DNA from: Butyrivibrio sp. X503
Lineage (GTDB): Bacteria > Bacillota > Clostridia > Lachnospirales > Lachnospiraceae
Reading direction: 5' to 3'
DNA length: 64,000 bases
NCBI RefSeq assembly: GCF_003625475.1
Contig: NZ_RAIQ01000001.1
Coordinates: forward strand, 124,001 to 188,000
Shown in pieces: positions 33,988-43,574 of this stretch (its first letter is position 1; the number at the start of each line of letters is the position of its first letter). The translations under genes were made by a program, and so were the position numbers. Below the pieces are notes generated by a model. The model saw nothing but the letters and a program-made list of their open reading frames with translations. It did no database searches and had not been told where the DNA came from.

Positions 33988-34929
33988 TTAGAACAGTGCG
34001 CTGTCCTCATCAATCTTTTTTACCACCTTATTGGCAAACATAATGCACACGAAGCCTACGGCATTTTGCAAAAGACCTCCCGCCGTCGACATTCCGATAT
34101 TATTGGTTGCCGTCAAAACTCTGTAAATATAGGTATCGATAACCTGCGTCGCCGAGAAAAGAGATCCCGAATTAAGAGGTACCGTGTAGAACAGACCAAA
34201 ATCGGAATTGAAGATCTTGCCGACATTCATGATAAGAAGAATGCAGATCATCGGTCTTAAGTTAGGAATTGTCACGTAGAATATCTGCTGCCACTTGGTA
34301 GCTCCGTCGATAGCCGCCGCTTCGTACTGCGTCGTATCGATTCCGGTTATGGCTGCCAGATACAGGATTGATGAATATCCTATATTCTTCCAAAGATTAC
34401 ATATCGTCAGGATAAACGGCCAATATTTCGGCGTATTGTACCAGTCTATCTTTTCAAGACCTTTGGTCATAAGGAAATGATCGATAAGTCCCTTTGTGGG
34501 ATCAAGGAATGCAAGCAGGAAATAACTTGCTACAACCCAGCTTAAGAAATATGGGAAAAACATAAGTGTCTGGTATGTCTTTGCCACAAACTTATTGGTA
34601 AGCTCATGCAGCATGATTGCGAAAGCAACTGCGATCACCAGGCCCAATGCGATCCATACAACGTTATAACAGATAGTGTTTCTTATATATATCCAGGAAT
34701 CCGTTGTGGCAAACAAGAACTCGAAATTCTTTAAACCTGACCACGCAGAATGCATCAGATTATTCCAGAATGTTGGATTTTTGGGATAAACTTTATAATT
34801 CTTGAACGCGAGAACAATTCCCGCCATTGGAAGATATCTTAAGAAAAAAAACCAGATTGCTCCCGGCAAGACCATGCTTGTCAGAAATATAGTTTTCTTT
34901 AGACTTGCTCGTTTTTTAGTCTTAGACAT
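33988..34929 (-). CDS. Sugar ABC transporter permease (LplB/YteP-like)
   Basis: The 313-residue protein has six membrane segments, an N-terminal signature MVLPGAIWFFFLRYLPMAG and the EAA loop QYEAAAIDGATKWQQIFYVTIP. It is the first gene of the importer operon and has its own promoter (34961-34988) just downstream of the YesN-type regulator, with AAGGGGG as ribosome site. It partners the permease at 33058-33978. Confidence 0.94.
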   Translation of the reverse strand: MSKTKKRASLKKTIFLTSMVLPGAIWFFFLRYLPMAGIVLAFKNYKVYPKNPTFWNNLMHSAWSGLKNFEFLFATTDSWIYIRNTICYNVVWIALGLVIAVAFAIMLHELTNKFVAKTYQTLMFFPYFLSWVVASYFLLAFLDPTKGLIDHFLMTKGLEKIDWYNTPKYWPFILTICNLWKNIGYSSILYLAAITGIDTTQYEAAAIDGATKWQQIFYVTIPNLRPMICILLIMNVGKIFNSDFGLFYTVPLNSGSLFSATQVIDTYIYRVLTATNNIGMSTAGGLLQNAVGFVCIMFANKVVKKIDEDSALF

Positions 34930-34960
34930 TTGCAGCCCCCTTTTTTACTTCTCTAAGAAT

Positions 34961-34988
34961 ATTGTAGAGTCTGCAAATCCCTAAGTCA
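34961..34988 (-). promoter_or_regulatory. Promoter of the sugar importer operon
   Basis: On the minus strand TGACTT (34983-34988), a 16-base spacer and TACAAT (34961-34966). The weak -35 would fit activation by the AraC-type regulator encoded next door. Confidence 0.55.
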
Positions 34989-35013
34989 CGGCACCATTTT
35001 GTTCATTTTTGTA

Positions 35014-35766
35014 CTATTTTGTGTGATTTCTGTATTCGTTTGCGGATATGCCTTTTACCTTCTTGAAAACCCTTGAAAAATGGGCCACATCCAAGAATCC
35101 GACTTCCTCCGCGACATCGCTTATTCGCTTCGAAGGATCTTTTAACAGCTCGGAAGCTTTCTTGATACGAACGGTATTGAGTATCTCCGAGAAATTCTTG
35201 CCGGTCTCCTTATTAAGAAGCTTACTTAAATGCCACTGGCTCACATAGACCTTGTCTGCGACATCGGACAAAAGAATCTTCTCGTTATAATGTTCTTCTA
35301 TGTAGCTGAGAGCATTTCTAACGATGAAGTTATCGGCTACTGCCTCTTCCGACTCTCCGTCTTCAGAAGAGTCACTGCTTGTTCCTTTTATCTTATCCGA
35401 TCTTTCGACCATATGAGCTATGGCTTCATTTATCTCATCCATATTGGACGGCTTTAGCAAAAACCTGGACACTCCGAGGTTGATCGCCTTCTGCGCATAT
35501 TCAAAATCTCTAAATCCGGTAAGAATAGCGATCTGCATATCCGAGTATTCCGACTTAAGTCCCGCGATCATGGTGAGTCCGTCCATCTGCGGCATACAGA
35601 TATCAAGGAAAAGAATATCCGGATGTAGCTCTTCGATAACTCTTTTTCCCTCAACTCCGTCTCCCGCAGTTCCTACCACTTCGCAGCCGTATTTGGCCCA
35701 ATCTACACTTTTTGACAACCCCTGTACGATTATGGGCTCATCATCTATGATGACAACTTTCTTCAT
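35014..35766 (-). CDS. YesN-type response regulator (receiver plus AraC domain)
   Basis: The 250-residue protein has a receiver domain with phosphoacceptor Asp55 (FLDICMPQMDG) and a C-terminal AraC-type double helix-turn-helix (about 150-250: LSDVADKVYVSQWHLSKLLN and ISDVAEEVGFLDVAHFSRVF). It follows the YesM-type kinase by one base and sits beside the importer genes, so it probably activates sugar uptake. The effector sugar is unknown. Confidence 0.94.
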   Translation of the reverse strand: MKKVVIIDDEPIIVQGLSKSVDWAKYGCEVVGTAGDGVEGKRVIEELHPDILFLDICMPQMDGLTMIAGLKSEYSDMQIAILTGFRDFEYAQKAINLGVSRFLLKPSNMDEINEAIAHMVERSDKIKGTSSDSSEDGESEEAVADNFIVRNALSYIEEHYNEKILLSDVADKVYVSQWHLSKLLNKETGKNFSEILNTVRIKKASELLKDPSKRISDVAEEVGFLDVAHFSRVFKKVKGISANEYRNHTK

Positions 35767-35767
35767 C

Positions 35768-37414
35768 TCATCCCTCTTTTCTTATAGGCATGACCATTCT
35801 GAATTGCATTTTGTTCTCGCCGGACTTGCTAACGCTAAGTCCGTACTCTTCCCCAAAGATCAGCTCTATTCTCTTGTTCACATTGTAGATACCGATGGAA
35901 GTATGTGTTCCCGGTTCACTCTTTTTAAGCTTGAGTTCTCCGCTTATGATCTTTCTGATCCTGTCCACTTCCTCATCCGAAATATCTTTTCCGCTGTTGA
36001 TAACATCTATTATAAGTTCATCGTTTTCTTCAAAAATATTGAGCCACACGGTACCTCTGTTGACGCTCTCAACACCGTGTTTGATGGCATTTTCAAGTAT
36101 CGGCTGTAAGATAAGCTGCGGCACGTAAGTTCCAAGCGTCGTGCTGTCTATAAGCTTTTCAACCTTAAGCCTTTCTCCGAATCTCATGCTCATGATATAA
36201 AGAAAAGCATCTCCGCATCTGAGCTCATCGGCCAATCTGACCAGCGTATCGTTGTCTCTGTTGATGCCCGAATCAAGGACAGTAGCCAGCGATTCTATCA
36301 TCTTGCTGACTTCAACATCTCCCGACATCCTCGCCTGCCAGTTCATCATCTCCAAAGTATTATTAAGAAAATGAGGATTGATCTGCGCCTGAAGCGCCGC
36401 TATCTGCGCATCTTTCGTCATCATCTTCTGGGTATACTCGGTATTCTTTTTCATGTAGTAATAGGAAAGCAGCATGATCGGTATCATTCCTATTATCGTG
36501 ATAAATACGATGATGTTGATCCTAAAAAGCTCATAATACAGGTCTTTTGAATTCTGCAGATAAAAGAACTGCATCTCATAATACATGCTGGTGGTAGCAC
36601 ATCTGTAGCCCTCATAGTACCTTCTGAAATAAGGTATTATATTGAAGTTTCTCCTATAGATGTCTTTTCCGGAAGATAGATACTCAAGCACTTCCTTCTT
36701 ATCTTCTTCGATCTCTTTATCCGAATCCCTGTAGGTAATAAATTCTTTTTCATTGTCAAAAGAAATATAGATGGCGCTTGAGGTGTCTATCGGAATATCC
36801 GCAAAGAGCTTTTGCTTATCAAGCCCCGCGACTATAGTGGCATAGCGTCTGTCATAAGCGGAATAAAAAAGATTCTGAACAAGGTATATCCTGTTATTGG
36901 CAACGACCACCTTTGTTCCCTTTTCTTTTCTATCAATCTTATCCTTGATCACCGGCTCTATATAGTTTATGTACTTATCATACTCGTAGCCGTTCTTTCC
37001 GACGTATGCGCTCGGCGATTCACCGTCTTCATAGTAGAGCGCAACACAGGAATAATGCCCGTCCATGTAGAATTTCCTGTTTAGCTCGGATCTTGCCCAA
37101 ATAAGGAATTTCTCATTTCGCGAGCGTCTCTCCCATTCACCTCCGACCGACTCTTTATGCAGCTTGTAGCTTGCATCGTCAATCTGAGATTTAATGAGTA
37201 CAGCTGAGACCTTGGCTTCATTCGCCATTTCTCTTTCTGTTCTTTTTACATATGCATCCTGATATTGGATAAAGATAAATGCAGACAACACCGCGATCGG
37301 AAGTATCCACGATGCCATGAATATAAGAAAAAGAGAGCGCTGTAAAGAGGATAAGCCAAGCTTACCCCTAAACAAGCCTCTCTTCTTTTTACTTAACCCC
37401 TCACGCTTTCCCAT
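35768..37414 (-). CDS. YesM-type sensor histidine kinase
   Basis: The 548-residue kinase has a membrane segment at about 28-50, an extracytoplasmic sensor region of about 230 residues, a second membrane segment near 290-310, then the His_kinase domain with QAQINPHFLNNTLEMM and an HATPase domain (LQPILENAIKHG). No clear HAMP domain is seen between them. This is the YesM/LytS layout found with sugar ABC importers. Its start overlaps the end of the GNAT gene by 22 bases, which ties the regulators to the sugar-metabolism operon upstream. Confidence 0.93.
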   Translation of the reverse strand: MGKREGLSKKKRGLFRGKLGLSSLQRSLFLIFMASWILPIAVLSAFIFIQYQDAYVKRTEREMANEAKVSAVLIKSQIDDASYKLHKESVGGEWERRSRNEKFLIWARSELNRKFYMDGHYSCVALYYEDGESPSAYVGKNGYEYDKYINYIEPVIKDKIDRKEKGTKVVVANNRIYLVQNLFYSAYDRRYATIVAGLDKQKLFADIPIDTSSAIYISFDNEKEFITYRDSDKEIEEDKKEVLEYLSSGKDIYRRNFNIIPYFRRYYEGYRCATTSMYYEMQFFYLQNSKDLYYELFRINIIVFITIIGMIPIMLLSYYYMKKNTEYTQKMMTKDAQIAALQAQINPHFLNNTLEMMNWQARMSGDVEVSKMIESLATVLDSGINRDNDTLVRLADELRCGDAFLYIMSMRFGERLKVEKLIDSTTLGTYVPQLILQPILENAIKHGVESVNRGTVWLNIFEENDELIIDVINSGKDISDEEVDRIRKIISGELKLKKSEPGTHTSIGIYNVNKRIELIFGEEYGLSVSKSGENKMQFRMVMPIRKEG

Positions 37415-37947
37415 TTACCCTCTTTGTTCCACTTGAGGACGGTCTTATATCCAAGCTTGGAATACCAGGGTGCGACTCCCGTGTAGTGAACATAGCTTAT
37501 ATCATAGCCAAGCTCCTTAAGTATCACGGTTGCTTTATCGATCATCTTAAGACCGATTCCTTTTTCCCTGAAGCCCGGGATTGTTCCGACACATCCGGGG
37601 CCTCCAACCTTGTAGGTAATACCGTCTTCCTCATACATTCCCATATCTTCGATCATACAAAAGCTGACTACTCTGCCCCCGCAGAAACCACAGTAAATCC
37701 TGTCAGTGGGTTTGTATATGTCAGCCCAGGATTCATCCACCGCTCTTACTGCTTTTAAGAAGGTTTCAAAATCTCCTTTATAATAATCATATACTATATT
37801 TTCGGGGATGTATAATTCTTTGTTTTCCTCATAGGAATCCAGCATAAGTGTCATCTCTTCATAGGTTTTGTCAGATGATATATTTGCCAGATTTTCGGGT
37901 GATAGGAAATCCTTGTATAAAGTGTCAAATAGTTTTTTATTATTCAT
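37393..37947 (-). CDS. GNAT-family N-acetyltransferase
   Basis: I start at ATG 37947 (184 residues), where ATGAATAA overlaps the mutase stop; an upstream in-frame ATG lies deep within that gene. The C-terminal half has the GNAT acetyl-CoA loop VGTIPGFREKGIGLKMIDKA and the following YVHYTGVAPWYSKLGYKTV, typical of the fold. The acceptor is unknown. It is overlapped by both neighbours, so translation is coupled between a phosphohexomutase and a YesM-type kinase, an unusual place for an acetyltransferase. Confidence 0.85.
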   Translation of the reverse strand: MNNKKLFDTLYKDFLSPENLANISSDKTYEEMTLMLDSYEENKELYIPENIVYDYYKGDFETFLKAVRAVDESWADIYKPTDRIYCGFCGGRVVSFCMIEDMGMYEEDGITYKVGGPGCVGTIPGFREKGIGLKMIDKATVILKELGYDISYVHYTGVAPWYSKLGYKTVLKWNKEGKWESVRG

Positions 37948-39364
37948 GTTTAAGTTCCAAAAACTCCTCGTATAATTTGCATAGCTTCTTGGCATCTTCG
38001 GTGTCGGGCATCTCGGAATAAATCCTAAGAAGCGGCTCCGTACCTGAAAATCTCGCTATTATCCAGCCGCCGTTTTTAAAGTAAACCTTGCTGCCGTCAA
38101 GATAGCTTACCTTATCCACATCAAAGGAAAATTCCGGAAGCTCCTTTTTGATGAGAAGTCTGTCCATGATCTCTTCCTTCTTCTCCTGAGTGAAGTGGTA
38201 GTCATTCTCTTCCATTGCGATCTTTCCATATTTTTCCTCAAGGTCCTCTATGATCTCTGACATCTTCTTACCGGTAACCGCGATCATTTCAACAAGAAGC
38301 ATTGCGGCATACACACCGTCTTTTCCCTTGATATGTCCGCGTACGGTAAGACCTCCCGATGACTCTCCGCCGATAACGGCATCCGTCTCATTCATCTTGG
38401 CCGATATATGCTTAAATCCAACGGGAACCTCGTAGCACTTTTCGCCGTATTCTTCAGCCATTCTGTCAAGGACGTGCGTTGTGCAGACATTTCTTACAAC
38501 AGGACCCTTCCAGCCTTTGAACTCTTCGAGATAATAATACAAAAGAGCCATTATCTCATTGGGGTGAAGGAATCTGCCCTTATCGTCGATGACACCGATC
38601 CTGTCGGCGTCTCCATCGGTTGCGATTCCTATGTCGTAGTGTCCGTCCACAACAACGTTCTGAAGCTGATGAAGCGTAGCTGCGGTAGGAGCGGGAAGCT
38701 TCCCTCCAAAAAGAGTATCGTGTCTGTCGTGAATAGTCTCAACTTCGCACCTTGCTGTCTGAAGAGTTATTCGAAGAGACGTCTCACTTACGCCGTACAT
38801 AGGATCGAGAACTACTCGAAGGCTCTTTTCCTTGATGGCATCCATATCTATTCTTGATATTATGCTGTCGATGTATTCGTTAAGAGGATAGATCTCGTTA
38901 ATAAGCCCCGCCTCTTTGACTTCATCGTATTCCATATATTCAACGGGGTCGCCTGTCTCGACTTTCTTGATATACTCCTCTATCTGTGCTGTCTGGATCT
39001 CATCAGCATCCCTTCCGCCTGCGGTAAATACTTTTATACCGTTATAAAGAGCGGGATTGTGGCTGGCGGTCACCATCATTCCGTATGAAAGCTCATGCTT
39101 CATAACATAGAACATAACTACGGGTGTGGGAACAGACTTGTTTATGAGATATGCCTTTATTCCCTCCTTTGCAAAAACTCGTGCTGACCACTGCATAGCT
39201 TCTTTTGAAAGGAATCTCCTGTCGTATCCTATTACTATTCCTTTTGATGCAACGCCTTCGTCTTTCATCTTGGTTGCAAGGGCTTTAGCAAGAAGCTCTA
39301 TGTTACTTCTTATGAACTCATCACCTATGATGGCTCTCCATCCGCCTGTACCGAATTTGATCAT
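37940..39364 (-). CDS. Phosphoglucomutase/phosphomannomutase family protein
   Basis: The 474-residue enzyme of the alpha-D-phosphohexomutase family starts MIKFGTGGWRAIIGDEF and has the phosphoserine loop TASHNP, the metal loop DGDADR, the sugar loop GGESSGG and the C-terminal phosphate loop RFSGTEPLLR. It lies 19 bases after the GH94 phosphorylase gene. The product of that enzyme, glucose-1-phosphate, is the natural substrate, so the pair moves disaccharide-derived glucose into glycolysis. Confidence 0.93.
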   Translation of the reverse strand: MIKFGTGGWRAIIGDEFIRSNIELLAKALATKMKDEGVASKGIVIGYDRRFLSKEAMQWSARVFAKEGIKAYLINKSVPTPVVMFYVMKHELSYGMMVTASHNPALYNGIKVFTAGGRDADEIQTAQIEEYIKKVETGDPVEYMEYDEVKEAGLINEIYPLNEYIDSIISRIDMDAIKEKSLRVVLDPMYGVSETSLRITLQTARCEVETIHDRHDTLFGGKLPAPTAATLHQLQNVVVDGHYDIGIATDGDADRIGVIDDKGRFLHPNEIMALLYYYLEEFKGWKGPVVRNVCTTHVLDRMAEEYGEKCYEVPVGFKHISAKMNETDAVIGGESSGGLTVRGHIKGKDGVYAAMLLVEMIAVTGKKMSEIIEDLEEKYGKIAMEENDYHFTQEKKEEIMDRLLIKKELPEFSFDVDKVSYLDGSKVYFKNGGWIIARFSGTEPLLRIYSEMPDTEDAKKLCKLYEEFLELKHE

Positions 39365-39383
39365 TTTATCATCCTCCTCATAA

Positions 39384-41771
39384 TTAACCCATTACAACTT
39401 TGACGTTGTGGTCGGTGCCCGCTTCGCAAGCCGGTATCTTATCCACTTCTTCGCCGTCAAATATGATCTTTTTAACTCCCTTTTGAACGTGGTCGGGATT
39501 TGTTATCTCAATCGAGTATTTTGCGCCGCGCCAGATCCTTTCAACCTTAAAGCCTGCCCAGATATCGGGTATGCAAGGATCTATCACAAGCTCATCATAC
39601 GAAGGTCTGATTCCCAGAATATATCTTGTTGCCGAGAAATATGACCATCCGCCGGAACCTGTCATAAACGGATGTCTCGCTCTTCCGAACTGTTTATGTG
39701 AAGGTCCCATGATGAACTGGCAATATGAGTACGGCTCGGCTTCTCTTGTCTCTATCTTGTCGTTCTGATAATAAGGACAGAGCGCATCATAAAATTTCAT
39801 TGCGGTATTTCCGTTTCCGAGAACACACTCTGCTGCCCAAGCCCAAGGATTGGGATGAGAAAATACCGATGAGTTTTCTTTAAGTCCCGGGAACACCTTG
39901 GTTATAAATCCGATAGAAGGATCTATCTTGGTATACGGAGGTGTGTTGAGCAGGATTCCCCACTCGGTAAAAAGATATTTATCAACAGCTTCCATTGCCT
40001 TCAAAGCCTTGGCTCCCGTTGCTGCTCCGGAAAGTACAGCCCAAGCGTTGGACTCAAGGTGTACTCTTCCTTCTTCGTCCTTGGAGGTTCCGATCTTCTT
40101 ACCGTTCTTGGTTATACCTCTTATAAACCACTCTTCGTCCCAGAGGACTTCGTCACTTAATACCTTAAGCTTATCGGCAACTTTGCCGTAGTGCTCTGCA
40201 TCTTCGCTTTTTCCGAGTTTATTCGCAAGCTCTATGAAATGAGTAAGTGCCCAGTGATGAAGGAAGCTTACCATTGCACTCTCTCCGCCGCCAAGGTTAA
40301 GACAGTCGTTCCAGTCTGCTCTGAGTCCCTTGCACACGCCGTTTTGGCCGACTTCTCTTTCGGAAAAATCAAGGATCTTTTTCATGTGCTCATAGACTGT
40401 TCCCTCGGGGCCGTCCGCGTACGGAAGTACCATGTCGGCAAATCCGAGATCTCCCGTCTCTTTTATGTACTCTGTAATAGCGGGAACAAGCCAGAGCGCG
40501 TCATCTGCGCAGGCATCTTCCTTGGAGTGAACTCTGTCGCTTGCAGATACCGGAATAACAGTCGGTGACTTAAAGCCATCGGATTCGGGTTCTTCTTCAA
40601 ACCATACGGGATCGAAAAGATGCAGGCCGTAGCCTTCGGAAACAAGGCCGTTTAAGAGCTGCATTATTCTCTCTTTACACTTCTCGGGATTGGAATGCGG
40701 TATCGTCATAGCATCCTGAGCCGTATCTCTGTAGCCGAGTCCCGTTCTTCCTCCAAGCTCTATGAAGGAAGCAAATCTTGAGAACATAACGTTGATTTCG
40801 GACTGATACAAAGTCCATGTATTAATCATTGTGTTCATGCCTTCGCTGGGAGTATCGATAACAAGCTTGGATATTTTCTTATCCCAATACTCTGCGAGCT
40901 CTTCGTAGGCTCTGTCTACATTGGCAAGATCGCTGTATTTTTCTTTTACTCTTTTTCCTTCGCTTCTGTCGCCTTCTCCGAGCATGAAGATAAATCTTAC
41001 TTCTTCACCGGGATTAAGGCTAAAGTTCTTTTGAAGACTTCCGCAGTGATTTCCGCCCTTTTGCTCCGAAGATGAACATTTGCCGGTCTCGACTGCCACG
41101 GGATTGTCTTCTGTGTGATACATTCCGAGGAAAACATCTCTTTCGCAATCATATCCGTCGGGATCGAAGTTTGAAGCAAAGTACTGGAATCCGTCAGGCT
41201 CATAATGAAGATCTTCTTCTATTATTCCGTCTTCATATGAAGCTCCCGCGCAGTACAAACTCATCTGGAAATTCTGATTATCAATTGCTATTGAATGGAA
41301 TGAGAATTCAAGATATGAAAATATAGAAAGGTTTCTGACCTTATTCTCTGTGTTTTTTACCCTGACATCCCATAAAAGAACGTTCTCGGATAACGGAACG
41401 CTCATCTTCTGAGAACACTTAAGGCCGTCATATTCACACTCGTAAACGGTGTATGATAAGCCGTGTCTGCAGGTATATTTAGCTTTATCAAGCGCCTTTG
41501 CTACAGGCTGCCATGAAATTGTGAAATAGTCGGAAGAATCGGCATCCCTAAGATATACATAATATCCCGGTCTGTCCATCGGAATGCTGTTTCCGTGAAA
41601 TCTACTGATTCTGTGATACTCGGGGCTATCGTAGAATGAATAGCCGCCGGCCGTATGATTTATGACTGTGGCAAATTTCTCGACGCCGAGATAATTTGTC
41701 CAGGATGTCGGCAGGTCAATCCTGTCGATCACATATTCTTTATTATCGTTGTCAAAATAGCCATACTTCAT
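39384..41771 (-). CDS. Cellobiose phosphorylase-type glycoside phosphorylase (GH94)
   Basis: The 795-residue protein begins MKYGYFDNDNKEYVIDRID, typical of cellobiose phosphorylases, has a beta-sandwich N-domain and an (alpha/alpha)6 barrel with the catalytic-acid region LRADWNDCLNL and GGWSYFSATRYILGI near the C-terminus. No signal peptide is present, so it acts on imported sugar: beta-glucoside plus phosphate gives glucose-1-phosphate. Cellobiose is the likely substrate, but other GH94 specificities cannot be excluded. GGGAGG lies eight bases before the ATG and abuts a small inverted repeat. First gene of a GH94-mutase-GNAT-YesMN unit. Confidence 0.93.
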   Translation of the reverse strand: MKYGYFDNDNKEYVIDRIDLPTSWTNYLGVEKFATVINHTAGGYSFYDSPEYHRISRFHGNSIPMDRPGYYVYLRDADSSDYFTISWQPVAKALDKAKYTCRHGLSYTVYECEYDGLKCSQKMSVPLSENVLLWDVRVKNTENKVRNLSIFSYLEFSFHSIAIDNQNFQMSLYCAGASYEDGIIEEDLHYEPDGFQYFASNFDPDGYDCERDVFLGMYHTEDNPVAVETGKCSSSEQKGGNHCGSLQKNFSLNPGEEVRFIFMLGEGDRSEGKRVKEKYSDLANVDRAYEELAEYWDKKISKLVIDTPSEGMNTMINTWTLYQSEINVMFSRFASFIELGGRTGLGYRDTAQDAMTIPHSNPEKCKERIMQLLNGLVSEGYGLHLFDPVWFEEEPESDGFKSPTVIPVSASDRVHSKEDACADDALWLVPAITEYIKETGDLGFADMVLPYADGPEGTVYEHMKKILDFSEREVGQNGVCKGLRADWNDCLNLGGGESAMVSFLHHWALTHFIELANKLGKSEDAEHYGKVADKLKVLSDEVLWDEEWFIRGITKNGKKIGTSKDEEGRVHLESNAWAVLSGAATGAKALKAMEAVDKYLFTEWGILLNTPPYTKIDPSIGFITKVFPGLKENSSVFSHPNPWAWAAECVLGNGNTAMKFYDALCPYYQNDKIETREAEPYSYCQFIMGPSHKQFGRARHPFMTGSGGWSYFSATRYILGIRPSYDELVIDPCIPDIWAGFKVERIWRGAKYSIEITNPDHVQKGVKKIIFDGEEVDKIPACEAGTDHNVKVVMG

Positions 41772-41784
41772 GCCATGGACCTCC

Positions 41785-41802
41785 CATATAATCTCTTATA
41801 TG
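41785..41802 (-). other. Inverted repeat at the GH94 ribosome binding site
   Basis: CATATAA/TTATATG with a 4-base loop abuts the GGGAGG site, so it could be an operator or modulate translation. Confidence 0.35.
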
Positions 41803-41878
41803 AATTATTCTAGTCTCATGGCATTTAATTATGAATGTATGTACTTGTTATTTTATGCTTATTTTTGGTAAGACTTAT

Positions 41879-42397
41879 TCACAGCATAAGTTGTGAAACA
41901 AGGAACTGATAAATCTCCTGATTCTTTTCCTGCCAGTTGTTGCAGATACTCTGTGCGATCTCTTCCGTTGGAACAGGGAAGTTCAGCTCGACTATGTCTT
42001 GACCATTCTCTCTGGCAACGAGGTGAGCTGTGTATTCGTTGTCGCCTGTTTTCCTGTAATCCGCAAGTATCGAAGCTTCGTTTCTAAGCTTCATACTGTT
42101 GGCTCGAAGATACTCATCTATCTGCTGCCTGATCGAAGGATTGATCCTGTTTCCGAAGAACTTAAGTGTCTCATCACCTTCCGATGTGATCTCAAGGAAG
42201 GTTCTGTTTGCTACCGTCTTTTCTATAATGAGCTTTGACACCGCAAGCTCGGAAAAGACCTCTTGCAGTGTCAGAAATGTAGTGTATTCGTTCTCTAAGA
42301 TAAAATCGTATATCTGTGCCTTGCTAAGCGGTACTTCACATCGCTTTAGCATGTACAGAACGATCATCTTATATAAAGTAAGATACTGTGAACTCAC
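41879..42397 (-). CDS. DUF4364 family protein
   Basis: The 172-residue protein fits the DUF4364 family common in Clostridia: an N-terminal winged-helix-like part (YKMIVLYMLKRCEVPLSKAQIYDFILE) and a C-terminal part of unknown role. It starts with GTG at 42397, with GGAGG seven bases upstream. It lies 15 bases after the malic enzyme gene, in the rarA-DUF5722-malic enzyme series. The helix pattern suggests DNA binding, but no target is known. Confidence 0.85.
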   Translation of the reverse strand: MSSQYLTLYKMIVLYMLKRCEVPLSKAQIYDFILENEYTTFLTLQEVFSELAVSKLIIEKTVANRTFLEITSEGDETLKFFGNRINPSIRQQIDEYLRANSMKLRNEASILADYRKTGDNEYTAHLVARENGQDIVELNFPVPTEEIAQSICNNWQEKNQEIYQFLVSQLML

Positions 42398-42412
42398 AGT
42401 GATGCCTCCAAA

Positions 42413-43561
42413 TTAAATATGTGCCTTAACTGCTGCCGAAATAACATCCGCAACTCTGGGATCGAATGCTGCAGGGAGAATGTTTACATCAGAGAGTTCA
42501 TCTTCCGCAACAAGACCTGCAAGAGCCTCTGCTGCCGCAAGCTTCATCTCCTCTGTTATCTGCTTAGCTCCGCCTTCGAGCGCTCCGCGGAAGATTCCGG
42601 GGAATACAAGAACGTTATTTACCTGGTTGGGAAAATCACTTCTTCCTGTTCCGATAACTCTGATTCCGGCTTCCTTGGCAAGGTCGGGCATGATCTCGGG
42701 AACGGGATTGGCCATGGCGAACATGATAGCATCCTTGTTCATTCCCTGAGCCATCTCTTTGGTCACGATACCGGGTGCGGAAACGCCGACAAATACGTCA
42801 GCTCCCTTAAGTGCATCCGCAAGGCTTCCCGTCTGCTGATCGGGATTGGTCACATCCATCATCTTCTCCTGCATCCAGTTAAGATCTGCGGATTTCTTAT
42901 GAAGGATACCTGATTTATCACACATTGTAACGTTCTTAAAGCCGTAGCGAAGAAGGAGCTTAGTGATCGCTATTCCTGCGCTTCCCGCGCCGTTTACAAC
43001 AACCTTACAATCTTCCTTTTTCTTTCCGACTACCTTAAGGCCGTTGATGATACCCGCAAGAACAACAATCGCAGTTCCGTGCTGATCGTCATGGAATACG
43101 GGAATGTCGAGTTTTTCTTTAAGTCTTTCTTCTATTTCAAAGCATCTCGGTGCAGAAATATCCTCAAGATTGATTCCGCCAAAGCCGGGAGCAAGGTATG
43201 TAACTGCCTTGATGATTTCCTCAGTATCCTGTGTGTCGAGGCAGATCGGAACAGCATTAACTCCGCCGAATTCCTTAAAGAGAACCGCCTTTCCTTCCAT
43301 AACGGGCATTGCTGCGTAAGGACCAATGTTTCCGAGTCCCAAAACCGCACTTCCATCTGATACTACAGCGATGGTATTGGACTTTATCGTATATTTGTAA
43401 GCAAGGCTCTTATCCTCTGCGATAAGCTTGCAAGGCTCAGCAACACCGGGTGTGTACGCTATTGCAAGATCCTCTTTTGAATTAACTTTTGCTTTGGATA
43501 ATATCTCAAGCTTTCCATTCCATTCTTCATGCATCTTAAGTGCTTTTTCTGCGTTGTTCAT
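42413..43561 (-). CDS. NAD(P)-dependent malic enzyme
   Basis: The 382-residue enzyme oxidatively decarboxylates malate to pyruvate. Typical stretches are AYTPGVAEPC, the NAD-domain lead VVSDGSAVLGLGNIG, GINLEDI with metal ligands, VFHDDQHGTA and the Rossmann motif VVNGAGSAGIAI. The length fits the short bacterial form without a phosphotransacetylase domain. It is in a run of minus-strand genes with gaps of 7-15 bases (rarA, DUF5722, this gene, DUF4364), so it is probably cotranscribed with them. Confidence 0.94.
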   Translation of the reverse strand: MNNAEKALKMHEEWNGKLEILSKAKVNSKEDLAIAYTPGVAEPCKLIAEDKSLAYKYTIKSNTIAVVSDGSAVLGLGNIGPYAAMPVMEGKAVLFKEFGGVNAVPICLDTQDTEEIIKAVTYLAPGFGGINLEDISAPRCFEIEERLKEKLDIPVFHDDQHGTAIVVLAGIINGLKVVGKKKEDCKVVVNGAGSAGIAITKLLLRYGFKNVTMCDKSGILHKKSADLNWMQEKMMDVTNPDQQTGSLADALKGADVFVGVSAPGIVTKEMAQGMNKDAIMFAMANPVPEIMPDLAKEAGIRVIGTGRSDFPNQVNNVLVFPGIFRGALEGGAKQITEEMKLAAAEALAGLVAEDELSDVNILPAAFDPRVADVISAAVKAHI

Positions 43562-43574
43562 AATGTCTTCTCCT

